64,000 bases of DNA from positions 1,116,001 through 1,180,000 of the forward strand of contig NZ_CANLMP010000002.1 of the NCBI RefSeq assembly GCF_947492405.1, given 5' to 3'. How positions within the stretch are numbered: the stretch's first letter is position 1; each line of letters begins with the position of its first letter. The stretch is from an uncultured Aquimarina sp. GTDB lineage: Bacteria; Bacteroidota; Bacteroidia; Flavobacteriales; Flavobacteriaceae. A program made the position numbers and the translations under genes. The notes beneath the pieces are model-generated. The model was not told where the DNA came from and ran no database searches. It saw only the letters and a list, made by a program, of their open reading frames with translations. Shown in pieces: positions 9,077-17,932 of the stretch.

Positions 9077-10153
9077 TTAAAGATTATTAATCGATGTAAT
9101 TATTACTTCAGGTTTGATGGTATGCATTACCTCTTCATATCCAGCTGGCACTTTATTTCCATAAATTGATGTAGGGATTTGGTCATATTTTGCCAGATTA
9201 GGTAAAATCGCATGCTCCATAGGCTGTCCGAAAGGCATAAAACCGGCAAAAGGATGTGTTACTCCCCAAAGCGTTATTGTAGGTACTCCGTACATCGCCG
9301 CCAAATGTGCATTGCCACTATCCATAGATAACATTACATCCAGATTCCCTATAAGTTTTAATTCGTCTTCAAAAGACAACTTACCTGTAACATTAATTAC
9401 ATTTTTGTATTTACTATCAATATTATTGAGAATATCCTTTTCTTTTTTTCCTCCTCCAAAAAGGAACATCTCGTAGGTGTCTTCTTTATCAAGTTTTTCT
9501 ATCACTTCTACCATCAATTCTAATGGGTATACTTTACTCTCATATTGCGCAAAAGGTGCAATTCCGAGCCATTTTTTAGTAGAGTTCTCTGTTAGTTTAA
9601 GAATCTCTGGAGTTAATGGTGTTTTTTCCGGAAAAACATGTTTTTCTAAATCAACAGGATATCCTAACCTATTAAAAACATCCGCATATCGCTGATGTGT
9701 AGCTTTTAATTGTTTAAACTCTTTATTTTCTGATCTAGTTAATGCTTTTTTCTCAGCTCTTCCTTTGTCAATTTGTATTACTTTAATTCCCCGAAGTGCA
9801 AAAAATTTCTTAAGTATGTTAGATCGCAATACATTATGCAAATCGGCAACTGCAGTTATTCCAAGTTCTCTTAATTCTTTAGAGAGTTTTGACAATCCAA
9901 AAATCCCTTTGTGTTTTCCCTTTACATCCGCGTGATATACTTCCAGGTTTTCAATATCCGAAAATATGGGTTCAAAAAATTTTCTGGTTAGAACTGTTAT
10001 CTTAACATTGGGATAAGCAGCTCTAAATGTTCTCAATACAGGTACTGTCATAGCAACATCTCCCATTGCCGATAACCGAATAACTAGAATATGAGCATCA
10101 AAGCCCTCAGAAAGGGCTTTGTTATTTTTTACTATGTTTTTGTTTTTACTCAA
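9077..10153 (-). CDS. Family 9 glycosyltransferase (heptosyltransferase-like)
   Basis: A 358-residue GT-B enzyme of CAZy family GT9, the ADP-heptose:LPS heptosyltransferase family. Typical features are HILVIRLSAMGDVAMTVP near the N-terminus, WLGIAPFAQYESKVYP in mid-protein and the donor-site pattern MDSGNAHLAAMYGVPTI near residue 280. No ATG precedes the conserved start, so translation probably begins at TTG (10153), ten bases after the DUF4254 stop. A stem-loop lies inside the first codons (10100-10120). It pairs with DUF4254, a combination seen in other flavobacteria, and probably acts in lipid A-core assembly in the cytoplasm. Confidence 0.85.
   Translation of the reverse strand: MSKNKNIVKNNKALSEGFDAHILVIRLSAMGDVAMTVPVLRTFRAAYPNVKITVLTRKFFEPIFSDIENLEVYHADVKGKHKGIFGLSKLSKELRELGITAVADLHNVLRSNILKKFFALRGIKVIQIDKGRAEKKALTRSENKEFKQLKATHQRYADVFNRLGYPVDLEKHVFPEKTPLTPEILKLTENSTKKWLGIAPFAQYESKVYPLELMVEVIEKLDKEDTYEMFLFGGGKKEKDILNNIDSKYKNVINVTGKLSFEDELKLIGNLDVMLSMDSGNAHLAAMYGVPTITLWGVTHPFAGFMPFGQPMEHAILPNLAKYDQIPTSIYGNKVPAGYEEVMHTIKPEVIITSINNL
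10100..10120. repeat. Stem-loop within the first codons of the GT9 gene
   Basis: AAAGCCC (10100-10106) and GGGCTTT (10114-10120) form a perfect 7-bp stem with a 7-base loop. On the plus strand a T-rich tract follows, but no plus-strand gene ends here. On the minus strand it falls about 11 codons into the GT9 reading frame. Confidence 0.5.
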
Positions 10154-10163
10154 AAATACCTTG

Positions 10164-10772
10164 CTATTTTTCTCCTCGTAAAACCGGATTTAGTTCATCA
10201 TCATTATACATTTTCATCTGTTTATAGACTTTCATGTATTTATCTCCCTTCTCAATATCCTTTAGTAAAGTATCTATGGCAGTAGAAAGATCTACTTGCT
10301 GCTCTAATAATACATTATATTTTTTCTGACAGGCAGCTTTATGCGTATCCGATGCTCCTTCTCTAACGGTTTCCTCATGCATATGATACACTTTTAGCGC
10401 TAATATTGATAATCGATCTACTCCCCAAGCTGGACTTTCGGTATTTATAGTTGCATCTTCTTTAGGAATAACATCCTTGTATGTTTCTAAAAAGTAACTA
10501 TCTATATATTCCACCATATCAGTACGATCCTGATTGGATGCATCAATCTGTCTTTTTAGTGTTAATGCAGCTACTGGATCAATTTCTGGATCACGAATAA
10601 TATCTTCATAATGCCATTGTACTGTATCGATCCAACATTTACGATATAATAAATGTTCTATCTGCTGTGATTTACTATCATATGGGTTCGAAAACTCCTG
10701 ATCTACGCGATCAATCACATGATACATGTCTATAACTTCTTTAAAAATCTTGTTTGCTTTATCTGTAAACAT
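10164..10772 (-). CDS. DUF4254 domain protein
   Basis: A 202-residue soluble, mostly helical protein without signal peptide. It matches DUF4254, a Bacteroidota family usually encoded next to a GT9 glycosyltransferase, as here with a ten-base gap. Recognisable stretches include IDTVQWHYEDIIRDPEIDP and VDRLSILALKVYHM. No catalytic motif can be assigned; a role in LPS core assembly is inferred only from its neighbour. It follows the DNA methyltransferase gene by five bases on the same strand. Confidence 0.75.
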   Translation of the reverse strand: MFTDKANKIFKEVIDMYHVIDRVDQEFSNPYDSKSQQIEHLLYRKCWIDTVQWHYEDIIRDPEIDPVAALTLKRQIDASNQDRTDMVEYIDSYFLETYKDVIPKEDATINTESPAWGVDRLSILALKVYHMHEETVREGASDTHKAACQKKYNVLLEQQVDLSTAIDTLLKDIEKGDKYMKVYKQMKMYNDDELNPVLRGEK

Positions 10773-10777
10773 TGCTT

Positions 10778-11773
10778 TTATTTTTCTAAGATGTGTAAAT
10801 ATTCTGTTGTTTTTGTTGCTTTATGATTTCTATTTTCGGTTTTATCTGCTTTAAATCTTTGATAGGCAGTAGTAACCAAATCATATCTTCCATAACGCTT
10901 CATAATTTGCCTTATTTCTTTCTCTGTCATTAACCCTTCATTATTATAACTAAGAAAAATATAGTTGAATTTCGCATTTCTGATTAATTCTTCAAAAACT
11001 AATGCTACTTCACCTTTTTTACAATAATTAGATCTTTCGTAAGGTCTTAAACCTGTTTTTCCGGCTGGTACAAAGGTATCATATTTTGCAATAGTATTTA
11101 GTATATGATAATTCGCTCCATATTGTCTAGCATTATATGGCGGATCGAGATATAAAATATCTCCTTCGATCTTCTTAATCAAAGTATTACTATCCTGATT
11201 ATACACTTCATGTTGATTTTCAGTAATTTCGAAATCAGCAGAAATAATCTTTATTTCTTTTTGTGCAGTTTTCTTTAATTCTTTTAGATACGATCCATAC
11301 ACTGAAGCAGTATTAGCAACTTTATCTGCACTTTCTAATAGCGATGCTAGTAAAAAATAATAAGTATCTTCATTAATTTCACGAGATTTTTTCCAGTTTT
11401 CAATCTGCATTCTTGCCGCATCTATTTTACAGCCATTAATATTACTGAAATACATACGTTCTGATGTGCCTCCAGTACAATAATTTTTATAAACAAACCC
11501 CTCTTTTCCCTCTAGTTGATTTAACTCAGTAACATAATCTGAAGCTTCTATGGATACATAGTTACCAATATAATTTCGGTTTAAGGCATAACTATAATAC
11601 TCTAAATCATTCGATATCACCTGTTTCACCAAGGCCTTAAAACTTCTTCCTATAATACCCGTTCCTGCAAAAAGATCACAAAACACTTTACTGGTTAATG
11701 CGCTGCCAACCGTTTCTTGAACAGAAGTTTTGATAAAATCAGAGAGTTTATATTTTGATCCTATATAATTCAT
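10778..11773 (-). CDS. D12-class adenine-specific DNA methyltransferase
   Basis: A 331-residue N6-adenine DNA methyltransferase. The N-terminus carries NYIGSKYKL, followed by the SAM-binding motif DLFAGTGIIG (residues about 33-42). The catalytic motif DPPY occurs in YLDPPYNARQYGANYH near residue 212. This order (SAM motif before DPPY) and the Dam-like start fit the alpha/D12 class. The gene lies 21 bases downstream of a broken putative endonuclease gene, so it is best explained as the modification half of a type II restriction-modification system. The recognition site cannot be read from sequence. Confidence 0.88.
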   Translation of the reverse strand: MNYIGSKYKLSDFIKTSVQETVGSALTSKVFCDLFAGTGIIGRSFKALVKQVISNDLEYYSYALNRNYIGNYVSIEASDYVTELNQLEGKEGFVYKNYCTGGTSERMYFSNINGCKIDAARMQIENWKKSREINEDTYYFLLASLLESADKVANTASVYGSYLKELKKTAQKEIKIISADFEITENQHEVYNQDSNTLIKKIEGDILYLDPPYNARQYGANYHILNTIAKYDTFVPAGKTGLRPYERSNYCKKGEVALVFEELIRNAKFNYIFLSYNNEGLMTEKEIRQIMKRYGRYDLVTTAYQRFKADKTENRNHKATKTTEYLHILEK

Positions 11774-11794
11774 TTCTTACATAACCATATCAAG

Positions 11795-12483
11795 TTATTT
11801 TATAGCCCATATTAACCCTGCTTTTGTGATTTTATAAGGTTGTAATTGTAATCTAAATAATTTTGAGTCGTCAAATGTAGCAACATATGTTGAGATAATA
11901 TCTTTAAGCCAAGAAATTTGTGCTTTTAACTTCCAATGTTCTCCATTATTTGCATACATCACAACGAAGATTCTATTTTCTAGGTGATCGTGATTTCTTC
12001 GTTCTTGGCTTTGATTGTTGCACAACCAATGGACAAGTTCTTTTGGGTGATTTTGAGCCTGTTCTAATGATTTTTTAAAGCCTTTTGGAAAAATACTGAT
12101 CTTATAATCAAATTTCTCTCCAAAAAGAGAAAAATCTACCAGTCCACCCTTTTATTTTTAGCTAAAATACCCCCATCCCAATCTGTGAAAATTAATTCTA
12201 CTGCTAAAGCGCTCCAATAGTTATACCATCGATTGATTGTATAATAAAAGAATTCGTTTTTATCTATTTTAAACTTTGAAACAGTTTCAGAAATTCTTGT
12301 CATCAGAGCTTCCCAACTTACAGTAGTGTAGATAAAATTACTATAATTATTCCAAGTGTCATTTTGCTTTCTATACCAAACATATTTATACGATAGTCTG
12401 TATTGAAGCTCTGATTCTATTGTTTCTAAATAAGGTGTAATCAAAATAGTAAAATCATAAATGGTAATAAGAGAAATACCCAA
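11795..12483 (-). pseudogene. Putative type II restriction endonuclease interrupted by a frameshift
   Basis: Two frames join to make one protein of about 230 residues. The first (12483 to a TAG at 12138-12136) ends WDGGILAKNKRVDW. The second is open from 12151 to 11795 and reads KGGLVDFSLFGEKFDYKIS onward to KAGLIWAIK. The frames overlap by only 16 bases, and one extra A in the AAAA run at 12151-12154 would fuse them into a smooth KNKKGGLVDF. The stretch VDFSLFGEKFDYK resembles a PD-(D/E)xK nuclease core, and the NQSQERRNH...ENRIFVVMY...EHWKLKA region resembles REase-like proteins I recall. The start is uncertain: ATG 12483 overlaps DUF6427, while TTG 12444 sits at its stop. The endonuclease role is inference from the core motif and the adjacent methyltransferase. 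Confidence 0.6.
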
Positions 12484-13361
12484 AGATTAATTTCTTGAAT
12501 AAATTTACCATGATCCATTTCTAAATAGGTAGTTCCTATAATTGCCAAAGGACCTGCTATAAAAATCATTTCTGAAGTATTTTTACCTGAAACAATAATT
12601 ACCATGGTCAATGCAATTAACAATTGTGAAATAATTAGTTTTAGAACAGGTTTTGATTTTGTAGATTTTCTATTAAACTTTATCAGGTATATCGCGAAGA
12701 AAAACAATGTACAAATAGTTAAAGTTCCAGTTGAAAAAACACCTCCTTTGTATGCGTATCCTTCAAAAGAAAATGATATAGGTTTTATATAGTCTGCAAC
12801 TATAAAAAATGAATCATAAAATAACAAAGTGAAGCAGTTGGATACTATATATACTACTAATAGTCCAACAATCGGAATAATCCAGTTTCTATAATTTTTT
12901 GGTTCAAAAAATAAAATTCCCAAAAACACAGTAATTATAAAACCAATACTCCAAAAATATGCCAAAGAAGCTACTCCAATGCATAGAGATGCATCTAGAA
13001 TTTTTGATTTAATGTACTTACCATTTCTTAAACTCAACACACTTTTTATTCCCAAAATGACAAGCAGATTTGATAATAAAATACCAGCATTAGTTAATGA
13101 GATTGGCAATATAGTGGTCAAAAAGGCAAATAGTAATATTGTATTTGTACTTTTTTGGGTTAGATCGTTCTTTTGGGTTATTAAGTTTATTATAAGCATT
13201 GCCAAAACATACACTATAAATCCACCAAAGAACAAAAGAATAGTAAGATAATCGAGGTTAAAACCATTTTTATAATGTGCGATTGTATAAAGCACAAACA
13301 TATATAAAGCAACGATTATAAAATTAATCGGTTTTGATTTACTAAAAAAGCTTGATAACAC
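12441..13361 (-). CDS. DUF6427 family membrane protein
   Basis: A 306-residue polytopic membrane protein with about nine hydrophobic helices and the N-terminus LSSFFSKSKPINFI, matching the flavobacterial DUF6427 family. It starts at GTG (13361); an in-frame TAA four codons upstream excludes a longer start. Its function is unknown. It is divergent from DUF6341 across a 110-base promoter region, and its 3' end overlaps the putative endonuclease gene if that starts at ATG 12483. Confidence 0.75.
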   Translation of the reverse strand: MLSSFFSKSKPINFIIVALYMFVLYTIAHYKNGFNLDYLTILLFFGGFIVYVLAMLIINLITQKNDLTQKSTNTILLFAFLTTILPISLTNAGILLSNLLVILGIKSVLSLRNGKYIKSKILDASLCIGVASLAYFWSIGFIITVFLGILFFEPKNYRNWIIPIVGLLVVYIVSNCFTLLFYDSFFIVADYIKPISFSFEGYAYKGGVFSTGTLTICTLFFFAIYLIKFNRKSTKSKPVLKLIISQLLIALTMVIIVSGKNTSEMIFIAGPLAIIGTTYLEMDHGKFIQEINLWVFLLLPFMILLF

Positions 13362-13381
13362 TACTATTTTTTATATTTTTG
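13351..13381 (+). promoter_or_regulatory. Candidate Bacteroidota sigma-A promoter for DUF6341
   Basis: CTTG at 13351-13354 and TATTTTTG at 13374-13381 are separated by exactly 19 bases, fitting TTTG-N19-TAnnTTTG with one mismatch. The coding start is about 90 bases downstream. The element overlaps the divergent DUF6427 start. Confidence 0.5.
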
Positions 13382-13471
13382 CGTCAAACAATATATCATT
13401 GTTTTTAATTATAATATAACTAATTTATAAAAAGTTAAACAAAAACTTTTTGTAATGAAAATGAAAATCAT

Positions 13472-13705
13472 ATGTGGAAAGATTTTTTTGAAGCTATTGC
13501 ATCTCTATTTGTTGACGTTCTTTTTGCTCCTATGGACGCTCTTAGAGCTTTAGAGTTAGAGAATTGGGGAGCTGCCAACATTGTAAACTGGTTGTTTATG
13601 CTTATTGGTTTTGTAGCATTTTTCTATTGGATGAAAGAATTGAAGAAGTTTAATGATAATAATGAAGAAGATAGAGATCCAAAAGCTCATTCATTTTTGG
13701 ATTAA
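13472..13705 (+). CDS. DUF6341 family small membrane protein
   Basis: A 77-residue protein with an amphipathic N-terminal helix (WKDFFEAIASLFVDVLFAPMDALRALE), one transmembrane helix near residues 38-56 (NWLFMLIGFVAFFYWM) and an acidic, charged tail. It matches the short DUF6341 family, a conserved flavobacterial neighbour of purD. Its function is unknown; small size and a single helix suggest a membrane-associated accessory role. It is monocistronic and ends at a clear bidirectional terminator shared with purD. Confidence 0.75.
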   Translation: MWKDFFEAIASLFVDVLFAPMDALRALELENWGAANIVNWLFMLIGFVAFFYWMKELKKFNDNNEEDRDPKAHSFLD

Positions 13706-13726
13706 ATTTCTTAAAAAATACTATTT

Positions 13727-13764
13727 AAAAAAAGCTCAGTGTTAAATAACATTGAGCTTTTTTT
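13727..13764. terminator. Bidirectional intrinsic terminator between DUF6341 and purD
   Basis: A-rich arm plus GCTCAGTG (13727-13741) pairs with CATTGAGC plus a T run (13750-13764), with one G-T pair and an 8-base loop. T tracts flank the stem on both strands, so it can end transcription of both convergent genes. Confidence 0.85.
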
Positions 13765-13784
13765 AATTCTTTTTATTGATTTGG

Positions 13785-15056
13785 CTATAAATCAAAACCA
13801 AGATCTTTTCTATAATATATTTTATCAAAATGTAACTTCTGTATGTTATGATAAGATTTTTTTAATGCTTCTCTGAAGTCATCATCAAAGGAAGTCACTG
13901 CAATTACACGACCTCCATTAGTAACCACTTTATCTTCTTCAAGCTTAGTCCCTGCTTGGAAAACTATAGAATCCGATATTTGATCTATTCCAGTGATTTC
14001 TTTCCCTTTTTCGTATGCTTCAGGATACCCTCCTGATACTGCCATTACTGTAGTAGCACTTCTAGGATCTATTTCGATCTCTACTTGATTCAAAGTTTGA
14101 TCAGATACGTGTTTAAATAATGATACCAAATCAGTTTTTACTCTTGGTAACACAGCTTCTGTTTCTGGATCTCCCATTCGCACATTGTATTCTATAACTT
14201 TAGGATCGTCTCCTACCTTTATTAATCCAATAAAAATGAAACCTTTATAATCTATGTTTTCTGTTGCAAGACCTTCTACAGTGGGTTTAATGATTTGTTC
14301 TTCAATCTTACTCATAAAAGCTTTATCTGCAAACGGAACTGGCGATATTGCTCCCATTCCTCCTGTGTTTAAACCCGTATCTCCTTCTCCAATACGTTTA
14401 TAGTCTTTGGCTGTTGGAAGTGTAACATAATTCTTTCCATCAGTTAAGACAAAAACACTTAATTCGATTCCATCCAGAAACTCTTCAATAACTACTTTTT
14501 CACTAGCTGCACCGAATTTTTTGTTAGTCAGCATATTTTCAAGCTCCGTTTTGGCTTCTTGGATATCCTGAAGAATAAGCACTCCTTTTCCTGCAGCAAG
14601 ACCATCTGCTTTTAATACATAAGGAGCCTTTAAAGTCTCTAGAAATTGTTTTCCTTCATTAACGGTATTTGCTGTGAAACTTTGATAAGCAGCGGTAGGA
14701 ATATTATGTCTAATCAAAAATTCCTTAGCATATTCTTTACTACCTTCTAATCTTGCTCCTTCTTTTGATGGTCCTATAACTGATATACTTTTTAAGTCAT
14801 TGTCTCCTGCAAAGAAATCTGTTATTCCCTGTACTAAAGGATCCTCAGGACCCACAACAACCATTTCTATTTTTTCTTTTAACACCAGTTCTTTTATAGC
14901 TGTAAAATCTGTTACTGATATTGCCACGTTAGTAGCAATATTTGCAGTTCCTGCATTTCCAGGTGCAACAAATAACTTTTCACATAAACTACTTTGAGCA
15001 ATTTTATACGCGAATGTATGCTCTCTTCCTCCTGATCCTAATACTAAAATGTTCAT
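13785..15056 (-). CDS. purD: Phosphoribosylamine-glycine ligase (GAR synthetase)
   Basis: A 423-residue cytosolic ATP-grasp enzyme catalysing ATP + phosphoribosylamine + glycine to GAR in purine synthesis. The N-terminus MNILVLGSGGREHTFAYK and the motifs GPEDPLVQGI, LKADGLAAGKGV, GGMGAISPVPF and YNVRMGDPETEAVLPR are all classic PurD features. Length is normal for the family. It sits apart from other pur genes, converges on DUF6341, and its promoter region is the 105-base gap after the polysaccharide locus. Confidence 0.97.
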   Translation of the reverse strand: MNILVLGSGGREHTFAYKIAQSSLCEKLFVAPGNAGTANIATNVAISVTDFTAIKELVLKEKIEMVVVGPEDPLVQGITDFFAGDNDLKSISVIGPSKEGARLEGSKEYAKEFLIRHNIPTAAYQSFTANTVNEGKQFLETLKAPYVLKADGLAAGKGVLILQDIQEAKTELENMLTNKKFGAASEKVVIEEFLDGIELSVFVLTDGKNYVTLPTAKDYKRIGEGDTGLNTGGMGAISPVPFADKAFMSKIEEQIIKPTVEGLATENIDYKGFIFIGLIKVGDDPKVIEYNVRMGDPETEAVLPRVKTDLVSLFKHVSDQTLNQVEIEIDPRSATTVMAVSGGYPEAYEKGKEITGIDQISDSIVFQAGTKLEEDKVVTNGGRVIAVTSFDDDFREALKKSYHNIQKLHFDKIYYRKDLGFDL

Positions 15057-15161
15057 TTTTTAATGGTTGTTTGATAGCTAACTTTTAAGCATTCAAAAAT
15101 AGCTCTTTACCTCTTTTCTTACTAATAATTTTGATGTCTATTTCGCTTAAATCAATATCAC

Positions 15162-16466
15162 TTATGATATGGAAACATTTCGTATGATTCTGCTACTTAA
15201 AATACTTCTCTTTTTAAGTAATAATGGAATGACAATAGAGAAAAACACTATACCATTAAATCGTACCAACATGGATTCGAAAATTAGTGATATAAAAAGA
15301 ATTAAGAAAACCGAAAATTCATTTCTACTTCTTTTCAGGTGCATTGCCAAGAGAACAAAAATAGCAACTAGAACCCCGAATCCAATAACTCCTGTTTGAA
15401 GAAATGTCTGAAGGAATTGGTTGTGGGCATTATACTTATTTTCATAATTGTAAGTATATCCTAATTCTTTATATTTTTTTATTAATACATCATTTGCATC
15501 ACCAATTCCATATCCTAATAACGGTGCTTCTTTAATCAACTCAATACTAGCATCCCATGACAACAACCTTGCTTTTTCTGAGGTAGAATTATCATACTCA
15601 ATAATATTTCCGAAGTCTTTAACCTTTGAATAAAAATCAAAAACTCGAGGGTTGTTTAGAAAAACAATTAGTCCTAAAAGAAGCATAATCAACATCGTAT
15701 GTTTTCTGCTCTTATCCTTAATGTTAAAGGTTAGCAATATTGCCATTATCACTAGTATCATGTAAGCAGCTATTGATGCTAATAAAAATAGATAAAGAAA
15801 TAGAAGAACAACGATAAAGGTCCTTAATCTTGTATCCAATCGGTTTTTTAGGTAATAGCTTAAAACTAATAAAATATAAAGTGAAAGATAACTAGGGTTG
15901 ATTAGTTTAGAAAACTCATCTCCTACAAAGTAATTCCATCCATTCGTAAGTATCTCTATGAATGAGGTAAGATCCTCCATTGAAATTTCGAATGAAAAAC
16001 CTCCTTTTATAATAGACGCTGAATTATATATGTTTATTGAAAAATTTATAAAAAATGAGACTACCAATCCCAAAAGTAAAAAATCAAATAACTTCCTCAC
16101 TGTGGATGCGTCTTCTTTAACAAATAGAAAAATTAAAGGAAATAAGAACAGCGATAAGGATCGCTGTAAAATATTTAATCCATCAGAAATATTATCTGTA
16201 TAGAAAAGACTAAACGACATTATTATGAAATACAATGGAAACAGTAACACTATTTTATTGTCCAGGTCGAATTTTTTTCCTGATTTAAAAATATTGATCA
16301 GACCAAGAACAATGGAAACTACTAAAAATGGAGTTGGAAGGTTTATACCTAAAGGCAATAATAAAAAAGCTATATAAAGGCTATTCCAAAAAATAGTGAG
16401 TACTAAATTATCATCATGTTTATAAAACATTTCTGAAAGCTCGTTTATTTTTTTGTTTACTCTCAC
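15162..16466 (-). CDS. O-antigen ligase / polymerase family membrane protein (Wzy_C-like)
   Basis: A 434-residue polytopic membrane protein with about eleven hydrophobic helices. Near residue 345 the periplasmic loop ends in YNAHNQFLQTFLQTGVIG, the signature of the WaaL/Wzy_C family that joins polyprenol-linked glycan to an acceptor or polymerises it. The open frame begins at GTG (16466); ATG at 16430 is an alternative start. It is the last gene of the long minus-strand polysaccharide cluster, 107 bases after a glycosylphosphotransferase. Ligase and polymerase cannot be told apart from sequence. Confidence 0.82.
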   Translation of the reverse strand: MRVNKKINELSEMFYKHDDNLVLTIFWNSLYIAFLLLPLGINLPTPFLVVSIVLGLINIFKSGKKFDLDNKIVLLFPLYFIIMSFSLFYTDNISDGLNILQRSLSLFLFPLIFLFVKEDASTVRKLFDFLLLGLVVSFFINFSINIYNSASIIKGGFSFEISMEDLTSFIEILTNGWNYFVGDEFSKLINPSYLSLYILLVLSYYLKNRLDTRLRTFIVVLLFLYLFLLASIAAYMILVIMAILLTFNIKDKSRKHTMLIMLLLGLIVFLNNPRVFDFYSKVKDFGNIIEYDNSTSEKARLLSWDASIELIKEAPLLGYGIGDANDVLIKKYKELGYTYNYENKYNAHNQFLQTFLQTGVIGFGVLVAIFVLLAMHLKRSRNEFSVFLILFISLIFESMLVRFNGIVFFSIVIPLLLKKRSILSSRIIRNVSIS

Positions 16467-16573
16467 TATTTTAAATCTAGTTATGTGATCGGGTATTATG
16501 GTAAAAGTAACTATGTTTCAAAAGATCAACCTATTATACTTGTGGCTTGTTTAACTTAAAAGCGTTAGATCTC

Positions 16574-17926
16574 TTAATATGCTTTTTCCTGTCCTTTTAT
16601 TAGGTTAATTATAGTATCAACTATTATTTTTGAATCTAGCAATAAAGACCAATTTTCTATATAAAAAATATCATATTTAATACGATTTACAATGTCTTCA
16701 TTATTTTCCACTTCTCCTCTATACCCTTTTACCTGAGCCATTCCTGTTATTCCAGGTTTAACCGAATGACGAAAAACAAAATTATATTTATCAATTCTTT
16801 TTCCGTAATCTTTTGTGTAAGAAATCATATGCGGTCTAGGTCCTACCACGGACATATCCCCAAAAAGTACATTAAAAAATTGCGGTAATTCATCGATACT
16901 AGTTCGTCTTATGAAACGCCCTATTTTGGTAACTCTTTGGTCCTCTTTTTTAACTTGCACGAGATCTGAGAAATTCTCATCTCTCATTGATCTAAATTTA
17001 TAACAAACAAACTCTTTGTAGTTAATTCCATTTCTTCTGTGACTATAAATTAATGGCCCTTTGGATTCTGATTTTATAAGGATATATAATAAAGGAATTA
17101 ACCAAGATAGAACAAGAATAATAACTAACAAGGAAAAAACAATATCAAAACCTCTTTTAACCGCCCTGTTGGCTGCACTATTTAATGATACATCGGGAAT
17201 TGATAAAACAGGTAAGTATTCATAGTAATCAGTTTTGAGTCGCTTTGAGAAAATACGTTGAGAATTTGGTATAAACTTAAGAACACTATAATTTTGATCA
17301 GCATATTTTACATATTCATTTACCACTTCATCCGAAATTTCATCAATCGAGCAATATATTTCATCCACATCTTCTTTCTCTAAAAAATCAAAACTATCTT
17401 GTATTTTATTAGTGAGTTCATCCGAGAAAACCTCTAGCACCTGATAACCCAAGTCTTTTCTTTTTGTAAAGAAAGTCCTGAGTTGCTGTGCGCTTTTATT
17501 GTTTCCAATAATAATCACTCTCCTATTGTTTCCGCCTAAATAAGAACGATATCTTCTAAGTGCATAATATGTAATAAACTTAACAACCCCTATAGAAGAA
17601 ATTGCAATCAGAATAAAATAAAACGTATCCTTTACCGAGAAGAAATTTATTTTAAGTAACCCAAAATATGCATATAAAAGAATAAGAATTAGTAAGCCCT
17701 GACGGATTAATAAAGAAACAATTGTAATTATTTTGGTGAATCGGTATACTTCATAAAAATTTAACAAGTATGAAGATACTAACCAGACAATTGACAGAAA
17801 TAGGTATAGTTGATTTGAAACAATATTAGTGAGCAAATAGTAAGAAGAAAGTAATAGAATAACCAGATCAATTACGATAAGTATTGGTCTAATTAAATAT
17901 GAATATCCTCCTCTTTTATGGTGCAT
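16574..17926 (-). CDS. Polyprenyl glycosylphosphotransferase (WcaJ/WbaP type), copy 1
   Basis: A 450-residue initiating sugar-phosphate transferase that moves a sugar-1-phosphate from a nucleotide sugar to undecaprenyl phosphate. Four to five N-terminal helices (15-115) precede a CoA-binding-like domain (about 130-250). A membrane helix and the catalytic bacterial sugar transferase domain follow from about residue 260: CYKFRSM, RRTSIDELPQFFNVLFGDM, SVVGPRPHMIS, KPGITGMAQVKGYRG. The C-terminus strongly resembles the second copy at 20251-21594. It follows uxs by six bases, so it may load a glucose-, galactose- or xylose-type sugar. Confidence 0.93.
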   Translation of the reverse strand: MHHKRGGYSYLIRPILIVIDLVILLLSSYYLLTNIVSNQLYLFLSIVWLVSSYLLNFYEVYRFTKIITIVSLLIRQGLLILILLYAYFGLLKINFFSVKDTFYFILIAISSIGVVKFITYYALRRYRSYLGGNNRRVIIIGNNKSAQQLRTFFTKRKDLGYQVLEVFSDELTNKIQDSFDFLEKEDVDEIYCSIDEISDEVVNEYVKYADQNYSVLKFIPNSQRIFSKRLKTDYYEYLPVLSIPDVSLNSAANRAVKRGFDIVFSLLVIILVLSWLIPLLYILIKSESKGPLIYSHRRNGINYKEFVCYKFRSMRDENFSDLVQVKKEDQRVTKIGRFIRRTSIDELPQFFNVLFGDMSVVGPRPHMISYTKDYGKRIDKYNFVFRHSVKPGITGMAQVKGYRGEVENNEDIVNRIKYDIFYIENWSLLLDSKIIVDTIINLIKGQEKAY

Positions 17927-17932
17927 CCTACA

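Noticed and set aside
12136..12154. Programmed -1 ribosomal frameshift in the endonuclease gene
   Set aside because: The site AAT AAA AGG lacks a good slippery heptamer, since re-pairing of AAA one base back meets a T. A mutation or sequencing error is more likely.
15155..15170. ATATCA-CTTA-TGATAT hairpin as terminator of the polysaccharide cluster
   Set aside because: The stem is only six A/T-rich pairs and no T tract follows on the minus strand.
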